A DNA stretch of 64,000 bases, taken from positions 3,162,001 to 3,226,000 of the forward strand of contig NZ_PJMQ01000001.1 in NCBI RefSeq assembly GCF_002846335.1, read 5' to 3'. This stretch comes from Janthinobacterium sp. 61 (GTDB taxonomy: Bacteria; Pseudomonadota; Gammaproteobacteria; Burkholderiales; Burkholderiaceae_D). The notes under the pieces were generated by a model that was given only the letters and a program-made list of their open reading frames with translations, was not told the origin of the DNA and made no database searches. Positions 9,242-17,479 of this stretch are shown in pieces. Positions within the stretch are counted from its first letter, which is position 1, and every line of letters starts with the position of its first letter. Both the position numbers and the translations under genes were made by a program.

Positions 9242-10462
9242 ATGGAATTGTCCGGCAAAAAAATCGTCCTGGGACTTTCGGGCGGCGTCGCCTGCTACAA
9301 GGCGGCGGAACTGTGCCGCGCCCTGACCAAGGCAGGCGCCTCGGTGCAGGTGGTGATGACGGATGCGGCCAGCCATTTCATCACGGCCGTGACGATGCAG
9401 GCCCTGTCGGGCCACCCCGTGCACACGAGCCAGTGGGATGCGCGCATCGACAACAACATGGCGCATATCGATTTGACGCGCCATGCGGATGCCATCCTGA
9501 TCGCACCGTGTTCGGCCGATTTTCTGCGCAAACTGGCGCATGGCGTGTGCGACGACCTGCTGTCGACCCTGTGCCTGGCACGTCCCTCCCACCTGCCTTT
9601 GCTGGTGGCGCCGGCGATGAACGTGGAGATGTGGCAGAACCCCGCCACGCAGCGCAATGTGCAGCAGCTGCGCGACGACGGCATCAAGCTGTTCGGCCCG
9701 GCCGCTGGCGAACAGGCGTGCGGCGAAACGGGCCTGGGCCGCATGCTGGAGCCGGAACAGCTCTTGACGGAGCTGATCGCCGCCTTCCAGCCGAAAGTGC
9801 TGGCGGGCAAGCGCGTGCTGGTCACGGCCGGTCCCACCTTTGAAGCCATCGACCCTGTGCGCGGCATCACCAATCTGTCCTCGGGCAAGATGGGCTATGC
9901 GGTGGCGCGGGCGGCGCGCGAAGCGGGCGCCGAAGTGCTGCTCATTTCCGGCCCCACAGCCCTGGACGCGCCTTTCGGCGTGCGCCGCATCGATGTGCAA
10001 AGCGCGCAGCAGATGCATGATGCGGTGCTGGCCCACGTCGACGGCCAGCATGTCTTCGTCGCCGTCGCCGCCGTGGCCGACTGGCGCGTGGCCAACGCCA
10101 GCGAACAGAAGATGAAAAAGCAGGCTGACGGCTCCGTGCCCGAACTGAAGTTTGCGCAAAATCCCGATATCTTGGCCACTGTAGCGGCACGCACCAACCT
10201 GGCCGGCTATCCCTACTGTGTGGGCTTTGCGGCCGAATCGGAAAACCTGGTGGAATTCGGCTCGACCAAGCGCGAAAAAAAGGGTATCCCTTTGCTGGTC
10301 GGCAATATCGGCCAGAATACGTTTGGCCAGGACGACAACACCATTATCCTGTTCGATGAAGATGGCCATACCGTGCTGCCGCGCGCCTCGAAACTGAACC
10401 TGGCGCGCCAGCTGATTTCGGAAATCTCGAAACGCCTCGCAAAAAATTCGCTCCTCAAGTAA
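9242..10462 (+). CDS. coaBC: Bifunctional phosphopantothenoylcysteine decarboxylase/phosphopantothenate-cysteine ligase
   Basis: Carries out two consecutive steps of coenzyme A synthesis: ligation of cysteine to phosphopantothenate (CoaB) and decarboxylation to phosphopantetheine (CoaC). The 406-residue protein has the N-terminal flavin-dependent CoaC domain (GLSGGVACYKAAEL, the LLVAPAMNVEMW substrate motif, and CGETGLGRMLEP with the active Cys) and the C-terminal CoaB domain starting at VLVTAGPTFEAIDPVRGITN. An AGGAG precedes ATG 9242, 17 bases after lspA. Confidence 0.96.
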   Translation: MELSGKKIVLGLSGGVACYKAAELCRALTKAGASVQVVMTDAASHFITAVTMQALSGHPVHTSQWDARIDNNMAHIDLTRHADAILIAPCSADFLRKLAHGVCDDLLSTLCLARPSHLPLLVAPAMNVEMWQNPATQRNVQQLRDDGIKLFGPAAGEQACGETGLGRMLEPEQLLTELIAAFQPKVLAGKRVLVTAGPTFEAIDPVRGITNLSSGKMGYAVARAAREAGAEVLLISGPTALDAPFGVRRIDVQSAQQMHDAVLAHVDGQHVFVAVAAVADWRVANASEQKMKKQADGSVPELKFAQNPDILATVAARTNLAGYPYCVGFAAESENLVEFGSTKREKKGIPLLVGNIGQNTFGQDDNTIILFDEDGHTVLPRASKLNLARQLISEISKRLAKNSLLK

Positions 10463-10496
10463 CCCTTTATACGACTTAGCTTAGTTAGTTAGATTA

Positions 10497-10946
10497 ATGA
10501 AAAATATCGACATCAAGATCCTCGACGCCCGCATGAAAGAACTGCTGCCAGCCTACGCCACGCCCGGCAGCGCCGGCCTGGACCTGCGTGCCTGCATAGA
10601 CGAGGCCATCACCATCGAAGCGGGACAGACGGTGCTCATTCCCACCGGCCTGTCCATCCACATCGGCGACCCGTCGTATGCGGCCATGATCCTGCCGCGC
10701 AGCGGCATGGGCCACAAAAACGGCATTGTATTGGGGAATCTGGTAGGCTTGATCGACTCCGATTATCAGGGCCAGTTGATGGTATCGACCTGGAACCGGG
10801 GCCAGAGCGCTTTCACGCTCAATCCCATGGAACGCCTGGCACAGCTGATTATCGTGCCGGTGCTGCAAGTGGGCTTTAACGTCGTCGAGGAATTCGGCGA
10901 CAGCGAACGCGGTGTTGGCGGTTTCGGCAGCACCGGCAAACATTAA
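10497..10946 (+). CDS. dut: Deoxyuridine 5'-triphosphate nucleotidohydrolase (dUTPase)
   Basis: Hydrolyses dUTP to dUMP, supplying dTMP synthesis and keeping uracil out of DNA. The 149-residue trimeric-type enzyme shows motif 1 (AGLDLRAC), motif 2 (LPRSGMGHK), motif 3 ([11 protein letters not shown] with the catalytic Asp), motif 4 (MERLAQLI) and the C-terminal glycine-rich motif 5 ([10 protein letters not shown]). It lies 34 bases after coaBC, an arrangement common in proteobacteria. Confidence 0.96.
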   Translation: MKNIDIKILDARMKELLPAYATPGSAGLDLRACIDEAITIEAGQTVLIPTGLSIHIGDPSYAAMILPRSGMGHKNGIVLGNLVGLIDSDYQGQLMVSTWNRGQSAFTLNPMERLAQLIIVPVLQVGFNVVEEFGDSERGVGGFGSTGKH

Positions 10947-10956
10947 GGATTGTCTT

Positions 10957-12060
10957 ATGCCAGGTTTTCGCCATCTGATCCCAGTCACGACTTCGCTGCG
11001 CCATCTGGCCTCGCCATTGCTGGTCGCTTGCGTTGCGCTTCTCTCTGCCTGCACCACGCCGACGACGAATGGCAACGGCCCGTTCAACGTCGTGCCGGCA
11101 CCCGATGCGCCGGCCCTGACGGCGCAGCAAAGGGCGGCGCAGGAAGAACTGGTGAAGATGGTGGCGCTGCAGGACCGCCTGTCGAAAGTCTCGGCGCCCC
11201 TGCTGATCAACAATGCGGACCTGTGCAAGACGTATGCGCGCAACCTGCTGGGCTTCACGGCGCAGAATAAGTATTCCTACCCGGGCATCTATGCCGACGC
11301 GGCACAGGCAGCCCTCGGCTACGGCGAACAGATGCAGGTTTCGGGCGTGCTGCCAGGCAGCGGCGCCGCGCGCGCCGGCTTGCGCAAGGGCGACGGCTTG
11401 CTTGCCGCCGAAGGCAAGCCGCTGCCCGCCGGCCCGAAAGCGGAAGGCCCGTTCGGCGCCATCGTCGGCCCGCTGGCCTCCAAGAGCGCCAGCCTGAACA
11501 TGACCATCGCCCGCGACGGCCAGCAGCAGGATCTGAAAATTCCCGTCACGCGCGCCTGCGCCTTCCGCGTCGCCCTGGGCAATGCGGACAATATCAACGC
11601 GTATTCGGACGGCGCGCGCATCATGCTTACGCGTGGCATGGTCAATGCGGCGCAAAATGACGAAGGCATCGCCTTCGTCATCGCCCGCGAAATGGCGCAC
11701 AACATCCTCGACCACGCGCGCAGCCAGCGTTCGGCCGGCACGGCCGGCAGCATCATCGACAGCCTGGGCGCCGTGCAGCCCGACGTATCGATGCTGACGG
11801 GCGCCGCCGGTATCAAGGCCATGCCGCAGGAACTTGACGTGCAAGCCGACACCCTGGCCATCTACCTGCTGGCGCGCGCCGGCTACAACGTCGACAACGC
11901 CGCCCGCTTCTGGCAGCGCATGGCCACGCAAGTGCCGGCCTCGGTCGCCAACGGCTACACGGCCCTGCATCCGGGCACCAACTCGCGCATGGCTGCCATC
12001 AACCGCGCCGTCACCGACGTGCGCGCCAAGCAAGCGGCAAAGAAGCCGCTCAAACCTTAA
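10957..12060 (+). CDS. M48-like PDZ lipoprotein with altered zinc-binding site
   Basis: A 367-residue predicted lipoprotein: the lipobox-like LLSAC lies at about residues 26-30, followed by a short Thr/Pro linker, a helical region, a PDZ-like domain (VSGVLPGSGAARAGLRKGDGL) and an M48 peptidase-like C-terminal domain. The expected HExxH reads R244-E-M-A-H248, so the first zinc histidine is replaced by Arg (CGC; His would be CAC). The downstream Glu of the ExEAD-type motif reads D294-V-Q-A-D298. It may therefore be an inactive or divergent M48 homologue acting as an envelope chaperone. The start at 10957 gives a proper lipoprotein signal; it lies 10 bases after dut. Confidence 0.75.
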   Translation: MPGFRHLIPVTTSLRHLASPLLVACVALLSACTTPTTNGNGPFNVVPAPDAPALTAQQRAAQEELVKMVALQDRLSKVSAPLLINNADLCKTYARNLLGFTAQNKYSYPGIYADAAQAALGYGEQMQVSGVLPGSGAARAGLRKGDGLLAAEGKPLPAGPKAEGPFGAIVGPLASKSASLNMTIARDGQQQDLKIPVTRACAFRVALGNADNINAYSDGARIMLTRGMVNAAQNDEGIAFVIAREMAHNILDHARSQRSAGTAGSIIDSLGAVQPDVSMLTGAAGIKAMPQELDVQADTLAIYLLARAGYNVDNAARFWQRMATQVPASVANGYTALHPGTNSRMAAINRAVTDVRAKQAAKKPLKP

Positions 12061-12066
12061 GCACGG

Positions 12067-12100
12067 AGGCGCCTGACAAAACCAAGTTTGCTCAGGCGCC
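12067..12100. terminator. Shared hairpin between convergent genes
   Basis: GGCGCCTGA (12068-12076) and TCAGGCGCC (12092-12100) form a 9-bp stem, extended by CAAA/TTTG. It lies between the M48-like gene and the small minus-strand gene, and includes the latter's stop codon. No T-run is present on either side, so it may block read-through both ways only weakly. Confidence 0.5.
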
Positions 12101-12232
12101 GGGGAAATTCGGGAAGTAGGTGCCCATGATCCAAGTAAGGGCGCCGCAGAACACCACGGCTAAAAACAGGACTATGAGCAGCTTGCCGAACTTGGGAATA
12201 CCCTCTTCTTGCGTCTTGACTTCATTTGACAT
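12092..12232 (-). CDS. Small single-span membrane protein
   Basis: A 46-residue product: a polar N-terminal tail (MSNEVKTQEEGIPKFGK) followed by one strong hydrophobic helix (LLIVLFLAVVFCGALTWIM) and a short tail ending NFPGA. GGAG lies about 8 bases before the start at 12232. I do not recognise the family. The gene-like ribosome site and the charged-then-hydrophobic layout support a real small inner-membrane protein. It points towards the M48-like gene and shares a hairpin with it. Confidence 0.55.
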   Translation of the reverse strand: MSNEVKTQEEGIPKFGKLLIVLFLAVVFCGALTWIMGTYFPNFPGA

Positions 12233-12330
12233 GAAAATTCTCCGCAGGGTGGTGGAACAGGTAGTATATCCACAATCTTGAATACTATTCCATACTTTGC
12301 CGCAAACATGCGGCATCACTCTCGCGGCCC

Positions 12331-13338
12331 ATGGACAGCATCGACCTTGAAGTTCTGAAAACCAGCGCCGCCTGGCTCGCCGCCGGCCACCGCTGCGAAC
12401 TCGTCACCGTCATCAAGACCTGGGGCTCCAGCCCCCGCCCCGTTGGCGCCACGCTAGCCATCTGCGACGATGGCACGGTGGTCGGTTCCGTGTCCGGCGG
12501 CTGTATCGAGGATGACCTGATCGACACCGTCCGCGTGCACGGCATCGTGCGCACGCTGCCGGACGTCGTCAGCTACGGCATCAGCGCCGACGAGGCGCAC
12601 CGCTTTGGCCTGCCCTGTGGCGGCACCATCGAACTGGCCATCGAGCCGCTGCATGCGGGCAGCGGCGTGGCCGAACTGCTGGCGCGCCTGGAAGCGCATG
12701 AACTGGTCGAGCGCCGCCTCGACTTGCGCAGCGGCGTCGTCACCCTGCAGCGCGCTACACCGGGCGCCGTGCTGGCCCTGGAAGATGGCATACTCACCAC
12801 GCAGCACGGCCCGCGCTGGCGCTTGCTGATCATCGGCGCCAGCCAGCTGTCGCGCTTCGTGGCGCAAATCGCCACGGCCATGGATTACCACGTCATCGTC
12901 TGCGACCCCCGCGAGGAATACAGCGGCGGCTGGAACGTGCCCGGCGTACCGCTGCTGCACGCCATGCCTGACGACCTCGTGCTGGATTTGAAGCTCGACA
13001 GCCGCAGCGCCGTCGTCGCCCTCACGCACGATCCCAAGCTCGACGACCTGGCCCTGATGGAAGCGCTCAAATCCCCGGCCTTCTATGTCGGCGCCATCGG
13101 CTCGCGCGCCAACAACGCCAAGCGCCGCGAGCGGCTGCTGCAGTTCGACGTCAGCGCGGAACAGCTGGCGCGCCTGCACGGCCCCATCGGCCTGTATATC
13201 GGCAGCAAGACCCCGGCCGAAATCGCCATTTCCATCCTGGCCGAGCTGACTGCAATCAAAAACGGCGTGCCCGACGCCCTGCAGATCCAGCACGCGGCGG
13301 CCTTGACGCCACCCGGCACCGATATCTGTGCGCGCTAA
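12331..13338 (+). CDS. xdhC: XdhC/CoxI-family molybdenum hydroxylase maturation protein
   Basis: XdhC-type proteins bind molybdenum cofactor, promote its sulfuration and insert it into xanthine-dehydrogenase-type hydroxylases in the cytoplasm. The 335-residue protein has the N-terminal XdhC_CoxI signature (KTWGSSPRPVGA and VVGSVSGGCIEDDL, about residues 30-67) with its conserved Cys, a second conserved CGG (about residue 97), and a C-terminal Rossmann-like domain (LLIIGASQLSRFVAQIA and FYVGAIGSRANNAKRRERL). The likely client is the IorAB-type enzyme at 19-22 kb, about 6 kb away on the same strand. Confidence 0.88.
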   Translation: MDSIDLEVLKTSAAWLAAGHRCELVTVIKTWGSSPRPVGATLAICDDGTVVGSVSGGCIEDDLIDTVRVHGIVRTLPDVVSYGISADEAHRFGLPCGGTIELAIEPLHAGSGVAELLARLEAHELVERRLDLRSGVVTLQRATPGAVLALEDGILTTQHGPRWRLLIIGASQLSRFVAQIATAMDYHVIVCDPREEYSGGWNVPGVPLLHAMPDDLVLDLKLDSRSAVVALTHDPKLDDLALMEALKSPAFYVGAIGSRANNAKRRERLLQFDVSAEQLARLHGPIGLYIGSKTPAEIAISILAELTAIKNGVPDALQIQHAAALTPPGTDICAR

Positions 13339-13405
13339 GGCAGAAAGCAAGAAACGGGATGCCCCAGCATCGCCCTCCTGATACCGTCCCTGACTTTGGC
13401 CCACC

Positions 13406-14329
13406 ATGACCCTGCTGCACTGGACCCTCCCCCTGCCCGCCGGCTACCGCCGCGACGATGTCATCGCCTTCCACAGCCGTGACACGGAAGCCGTGGCCGA
13501 ACAGCTCACGCCGACGGGCCTGCGCAAGGGCATCCTGCTGCAAGGGGTGCCTGTCGTGCTGGATGTGGCGTTCACGGACGATGCCGCTATCTGCCAGGCC
13601 GAGATTGACGACAACGACAATACCGTCGCCGATCTTCGAGCGCCCCTGCACGGCGCGCTGCTCAACATCCTCGGCCTGCGCATCGATCCGCAGCCATTCG
13701 CCCAACTGGCCGCCAGCGATCCGCTGCTGGCACCTTTGATCCGCGTCAACCCAGGCTTGCGCATCGTGCAGTCGGCCAGCCCCTTCGAGGCGCTGACCTG
13801 GGCCATCATCGGCCAGCAGATCAACCTGTCGTTCGCCATTTCCCTGCGCCGCACCTTCATTTTGCAGGCGGGCCGCAGGCACGGCAGCGGTTTGTGGTGC
13901 TACCCGGAGGCGCGCGACGTGGCGCAACTATCCGTCGAGGACTTGACGAGCCGCAAATTTTCGCGCGCCAAGGCGGAAACCGTGCTGCGCCTGGCGCGCC
14001 TGGTCGATGAGGGCGCACTGTCGCTTGAGTTGCCGGCGTCCGGCGACGTGGCGGCGATCTCGCAGGCACTGCTGGCCGTGAAGGGCATTGGCCCGTGGAC
14101 CGTCAATTACGCGCTGCTGCGCGGCTACGGCTACGCCGACTGCTCGCTGCATGGCGACGTGGCCATTCGCGCTGCCCTGCAAAAGCTGCTCGGCGAAGAG
14201 AGCAAGCCGGACATGGCGCGCACGGAACAATGGCTGCGCCAGTACGCGCCGCACCGCACCATGGCCGCGGCCCACCTGTGGGCCAGCCTGCATGCGCCGG
14301 AAAAAAATAATTCACCAGAGCGGGAATAA
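13406..14329 (+). CDS. alkA: DNA-3-methyladenine glycosylase II (AlkA type)
   Basis: Base-excision repair glycosylase that removes alkylated purines from DNA. The 307-residue protein has an N-terminal AlkA-type domain and a helix-hairpin-helix/GPD domain, ALLAVKGIGPWTVNYALLRG, followed by the catalytic Asp in the segment SLHGDVAIR. It carries no Ada methyl-acceptor domain, unlike the Ada-AlkA fusions in some relatives. It follows xdhC with a 67-base gap; no functional link between the two is apparent. Confidence 0.88.
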   Translation: MTLLHWTLPLPAGYRRDDVIAFHSRDTEAVAEQLTPTGLRKGILLQGVPVVLDVAFTDDAAICQAEIDDNDNTVADLRAPLHGALLNILGLRIDPQPFAQLAASDPLLAPLIRVNPGLRIVQSASPFEALTWAIIGQQINLSFAISLRRTFILQAGRRHGSGLWCYPEARDVAQLSVEDLTSRKFSRAKAETVLRLARLVDEGALSLELPASGDVAAISQALLAVKGIGPWTVNYALLRGYGYADCSLHGDVAIRAALQKLLGEESKPDMARTEQWLRQYAPHRTMAAAHLWASLHAPEKNNSPERE

Positions 14330-14386
14330 ACGGCGAGCGGCCAACGTCTATCCCTTGCAAGCCCTCAAAACCTCAAGGAGACCATC

Positions 14387-14758
14387 ATGCGCTTTACTTC
14401 TTTTGCCGCCACCGCCCTGTTTACCGCCTTGTCCGCACCGCTGGCTTTCGCCGCCGACGTCATGCCCGCCAACGGCATGCTGGTCAACGCCACAGGCATG
14501 ACCGTGTACGTCTTCGACAAGGATGTCGCCGACAGCGGCAAGAGCGCCTGCAGCGGCGGCTGCCTGGTCGCCTGGCCCGCCGTCATCGCCACCGACGCGA
14601 CGCCCGCCGCGCCGTATGGCAGCATCAAGCGTGAAGACAACGGCGCCATGCAGCTGACCTACAAGGGCAAGCCCCTGTACCTGTACAAGGAAGACAAGAA
14701 GCCGGGCGACGTCGCAGGCGACAATTTCAAGAACGTGTGGCACGTCGTCAAGCCTTAA
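14387..14758 (+). CDS. Secreted COG4315-type small protein
   Basis: A 123-residue exported protein with a signal peptide (cleavage near AFA-ADVMP, residue 23). The mature part carries two copies of the repeat known in the COG4315 'secreted repeat' family: one around TGMTVYVFDKDVADSGKSAC and one around KGKPLYLYKEDKKPGD, with the CSGGCLVAWP segment between them. Function of the family is unknown; members are often encoded beside ECF sigma factors, as here. CAAGGAGA before ATG 14387 gives a strong ribosome site. Confidence 0.82.
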   Translation: MRFTSFAATALFTALSAPLAFAADVMPANGMLVNATGMTVYVFDKDVADSGKSACSGGCLVAWPAVIATDATPAAPYGSIKREDNGAMQLTYKGKPLYLYKEDKKPGDVAGDNFKNVWHVVKP

Positions 14759-14779
14759 GCTACCCGCCCCCTCTCCACG

Positions 14780-15307
14780 ATGACCATGCAAGAGGACAGC
14801 CGCCAGCTGCAAGCGTGCCTGCCAGGCCTGCGTCGCTATGCGCGCGCGCTGGTCGGTCCCCTGCACGCGGACGACCTGGTGCAGGACACCGTGGAGCGGG
14901 CCTGGCGCAGGCTGGCACAGTGGCAGCGGGGCAGCGAAATGCGCCCCTGGCTATTCTCCATCATGCACAATCTGCACGTGGATCACTTGCGCCGCCCCGG
15001 CCTGGCGCTGCAGGAGCTGGACGATGACACCGTGCTGCACGCCCCGGAGCACGCGCCGGGGCAAGCGATCGCCATCGGTGAAATGGATGCGGCGCTGGCT
15101 CGCTTGCCGCTGGGGCAGCGCGAGGTTATCCTGCTCGTCGCGCTCGAACAGATGCCGTATGAGCAGGTGGCGACTACCCTGGACATCCCCGTCGGCACCG
15201 TGATGTCGCGCCTTTCGCGCGGACGCGACAAACTGCGCACCCTGCTCGATGGCCGCCCTGCCGGCAGCCAAGGCAGCGGCCCACCCACCCTGAAAGTCGT
15301 GAAATGA
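14780..15307 (+). CDS. ECF-family RNA polymerase sigma factor
   Basis: A 175-residue sigma70-family extracytoplasmic-function sigma factor. Region 2 spans about residues 12-75 (RRYARALVGPLHADDLVQDTVERAW, then PWLFSIMHNLHVDHLRR). Region 4 spans about 100-155 (LPLGQREVILLVALEQMPYEQVATTLDIPVGTVMSRLSRGRDKL). It follows the small secreted protein by 21 bases and overlaps the anti-sigma gene by 4 bases, so all three probably form one operon controlling an envelope or oxidative response; the inducing signal is not visible. Confidence 0.9.
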   Translation: MTMQEDSRQLQACLPGLRRYARALVGPLHADDLVQDTVERAWRRLAQWQRGSEMRPWLFSIMHNLHVDHLRRPGLALQELDDDTVLHAPEHAPGQAIAIGEMDAALARLPLGQREVILLVALEQMPYEQVATTLDIPVGTVMSRLSRGRDKLRTLLDGRPAGSQGSGPPTLKVVK

Positions 15308-16095
15308 CAACGCAAGCCATCAGCGAAGCGCAATTGCACGCCCTGGCCGACGGCGTCCTGCCAGAAGACCAGCGCGCGGCCATCGACGCCCACCTGCGCG
15401 CGCACCCCGAGGACGCCGCCAGGGTGCACGCCTGGCGTGAACAGAACCAGCAATTGCGCGCCCTGTTCGACCCGGTGCTGGAAGAAACCTTTCCGCCGGC
15501 CTTGCTGCAAGCAGCGGCCCCGCCGGCGGCCAACCAAGCCTGGTACAGCCACGCCATGCAGGCGGCAGCAGCCATCGTGCTGGTGTTTGCTGGCGGCATG
15601 GGCGGCTGGCTGCTGCGCGGCGATGGAGGCGACATGCGGGTCGCCAGCGCCAGCCCCCTGACCCTGGCGCGCAGCGCCGCCATCGCCCATGCCGTCTACA
15701 CGCCCGAGGTGCGCCACCCCGTGGAAGTGGGGGTCGAGCAAGAGGCACACCTGGTGCAATGGCTGTCGAAACGCCTGGGCAGCACCTTGCGGCCGCCTGT
15801 GCTGTCGCCGCTCGGCTATCACCTGATCGGCGGCCGCTTGCTGCCCGGCGATGGCGACGGCCCCGTGGCGCAATTCATGTATGAAGAGGGCACTGGCAAG
15901 CGCCTGACCCTGTACGTGGCCAAGGAGCGGGCCGGCAAGCAGGAAACGGCTTTCCGCTACACGCAAGAAAAGGACTTGAGCGTTTTTTACTGGATTGACG
16001 GCCAGCTCGGTTATGCCCTCTCGGCGAGCCTTCCCAAACAGGCGCTGGGCAAGATAGCCGACGCCGTGTATACGCAGTTGGAACAGCCTCGATAA
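15304..16095 (+). CDS. Membrane-bound anti-sigma factor
   Basis: A 263-residue protein with a cytoplasmic N-terminal segment typical of anti-sigma factors (LHALADGVLPEDQRAAIDAHL), one membrane helix (about residues 79-102, AAAAIVLVFAGGMGGWLL), and a periplasmic C-terminal domain. No zinc-binding HxxxCxxC motif is present, so it is not the ZAS type. It would sequester the preceding sigma factor at the inner membrane. Its start overlaps the sigma stop (ATGA), the usual coupling for such pairs. Confidence 0.88.
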   Translation: MTTQAISEAQLHALADGVLPEDQRAAIDAHLRAHPEDAARVHAWREQNQQLRALFDPVLEETFPPALLQAAAPPAANQAWYSHAMQAAAAIVLVFAGGMGGWLLRGDGGDMRVASASPLTLARSAAIAHAVYTPEVRHPVEVGVEQEAHLVQWLSKRLGSTLRPPVLSPLGYHLIGGRLLPGDGDGPVAQFMYEEGTGKRLTLYVAKERAGKQETAFRYTQEKDLSVFYWIDGQLGYALSASLPKQALGKIADAVYTQLEQPR

Positions 16096-16109
16096 GTACA
16101 GGTTAGCCC

Positions 16110-17330
16110 TTATGACAGCACCGGCGCGCGCCGTTGTGCGCGTGCGCCGGCCAGGTGGATGCAGCCGGCCACCAGGCCCAGTACGACACCAAACACCGCC
16201 ACCCCCATCCAGCCATAACGCTGCATCAGCCAACCGCTGGCCGCGACGCCGGCGGCGCCGCCGATGAAGGTGGCCGTCATGTACAGGCTGTTGATGCGGC
16301 CCTGTGCAGTCGGATCGACGGCAAAGGCGCGCGTCTGGTTCGCTACCAGCGCAGCCTGCACGCCGATGTCGAGCACGATCACGCCGATCACCAGCAAGGC
16401 CAGCGACGAGGCGGCGCCCGCCAGCAGCAGGTAGGACAGCGTCACAATGGCGATGCTCAGGCCGATGACCGTGCGCGAACCCAGTCTGTCAGCGGCCCTG
16501 CCACCGAGGGTGGCGGCCAGCGCGCCGGCCGCGCCGATGATGCCGAAGGCGCCGGCCCAGGCGCTGCCCAGGTGCCATGGGCCGTTGGCCAGCAACGACG
16601 CCAGGTTGACCCAGAACGCATTGAAGCATGCCCACAACAGCGCCTGGATCAGCATGGCTTCGCGCAGGGGGCGATGGTCGCGCGCCAGTGGCCACAGCGA
16701 TGCCAGCAAGCGCCCGTAAGACAGGTCCGTGCCGGGTTTCCCGCGTGGCAGCAAGGCGGCGGCCGCGATCCACACGGGCACCATGAACGCTGCTTCCATG
16801 GCGTACACGACGCGCCAGCCCCAGGAATCGCCCACCACGCCGGCGACCGTGCGTCCCAGCAGGATGCCCACCATGATGCCGCTGACCACCGTCCCGACGG
16901 AACGGCCGCGCTCACCGGGTGGCGACATGCTCGCGGCGAGCGGCACCAGTTGCTGCGGCACGCAGCTGACGATACCCAGGCCAAACGATGCAACGATCAG
17001 CGCCCAGATGCCGGGCGCCAGCGCCGCCGCCAGGGCGCAAACGAAGGCCAGCGCGATCTGCCCCAGTACCAGGGTGCTCCGGTCGAATCGGTCGCCCAAC
17101 GGCAGGAGCAGGGCCAACCCCGTGGCAAAGCCCAGCAGCGCCGCGCCGGCGACCAGATTGACGGCCGCCAGGTCGACGCCCAGGCCGGACTGGATCAGGG
17201 GCAGGATAGGCTGGGTGCAATAGATGTTAGTGATCACCGCGCCGGCGATCACCGCCATCATGAGGATCTTGCCGCGCGGCGCGGGCGTCACAGTGTGTAC
17301 ATTGGGCGGGGGATTGGGCGTGGGGCGCAT
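16110..17330 (-). CDS. MFS transporter (drug-efflux type)
   Basis: A 406-residue major facilitator superfamily protein with 12 predicted membrane helices and the loop 2-3 motif GFATGLALLLPLGDRFDRS. It resembles the DHA1/YnfM-like proton antiporters that export small toxic compounds. It is divergent from the LysR-type gene at 17480, with which it shares a 149-base promoter region, so that regulator is its likely controller. Convergent with the anti-sigma gene (14-base gap). Confidence 0.85.
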   Translation of the reverse strand: MRPTPNPPPNVHTVTPAPRGKILMMAVIAGAVITNIYCTQPILPLIQSGLGVDLAAVNLVAGAALLGFATGLALLLPLGDRFDRSTLVLGQIALAFVCALAAALAPGIWALIVASFGLGIVSCVPQQLVPLAASMSPPGERGRSVGTVVSGIMVGILLGRTVAGVVGDSWGWRVVYAMEAAFMVPVWIAAAALLPRGKPGTDLSYGRLLASLWPLARDHRPLREAMLIQALLWACFNAFWVNLASLLANGPWHLGSAWAGAFGIIGAAGALAATLGGRAADRLGSRTVIGLSIAIVTLSYLLLAGAASSLALLVIGVIVLDIGVQAALVANQTRAFAVDPTAQGRINSLYMTATFIGGAAGVAASGWLMQRYGWMGVAVFGVVLGLVAGCIHLAGARAQRRAPVLS

Positions 17331-17415
17331 GGCGCTGTCCTTTCTAATTGCCGCGGCAACATGCCGCAGCGAAGGAGACCAGCTTATCTACTTGCACCTG
17401 CAAAGAGAATCCCAT

Positions 17416-17434
17416 AAGATTGAGAATCATTCTT
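17416..17434. promoter_or_regulatory. Candidate Fur-like box between MFS and LysR genes
   Basis: A 19-base stretch centred on GAGAATCATTCTT matches the Fur consensus at 13 of 19 positions by eye. It lies in the divergent promoter region. The match is suggestive only. Confidence 0.25.
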
Positions 17435-17455
17435 CCAAATATTGATAGGCTGTCT

Positions 17456-17475
17456 ATGAGAACAGGATGAGAACA
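17456..17475 (+). promoter_or_regulatory. Tandem 9-base direct repeat before the LysR gene
   Basis: ATGAGAACA occurs twice (17456-17464 and 17467-17475), separated by GG and ending 4 bases before the LysR start codon. It may be an autoregulatory site or a small sequence duplication, and it sits where a ribosome site would be. Confidence 0.3.
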
Positions 17476-17479
17476 AACC

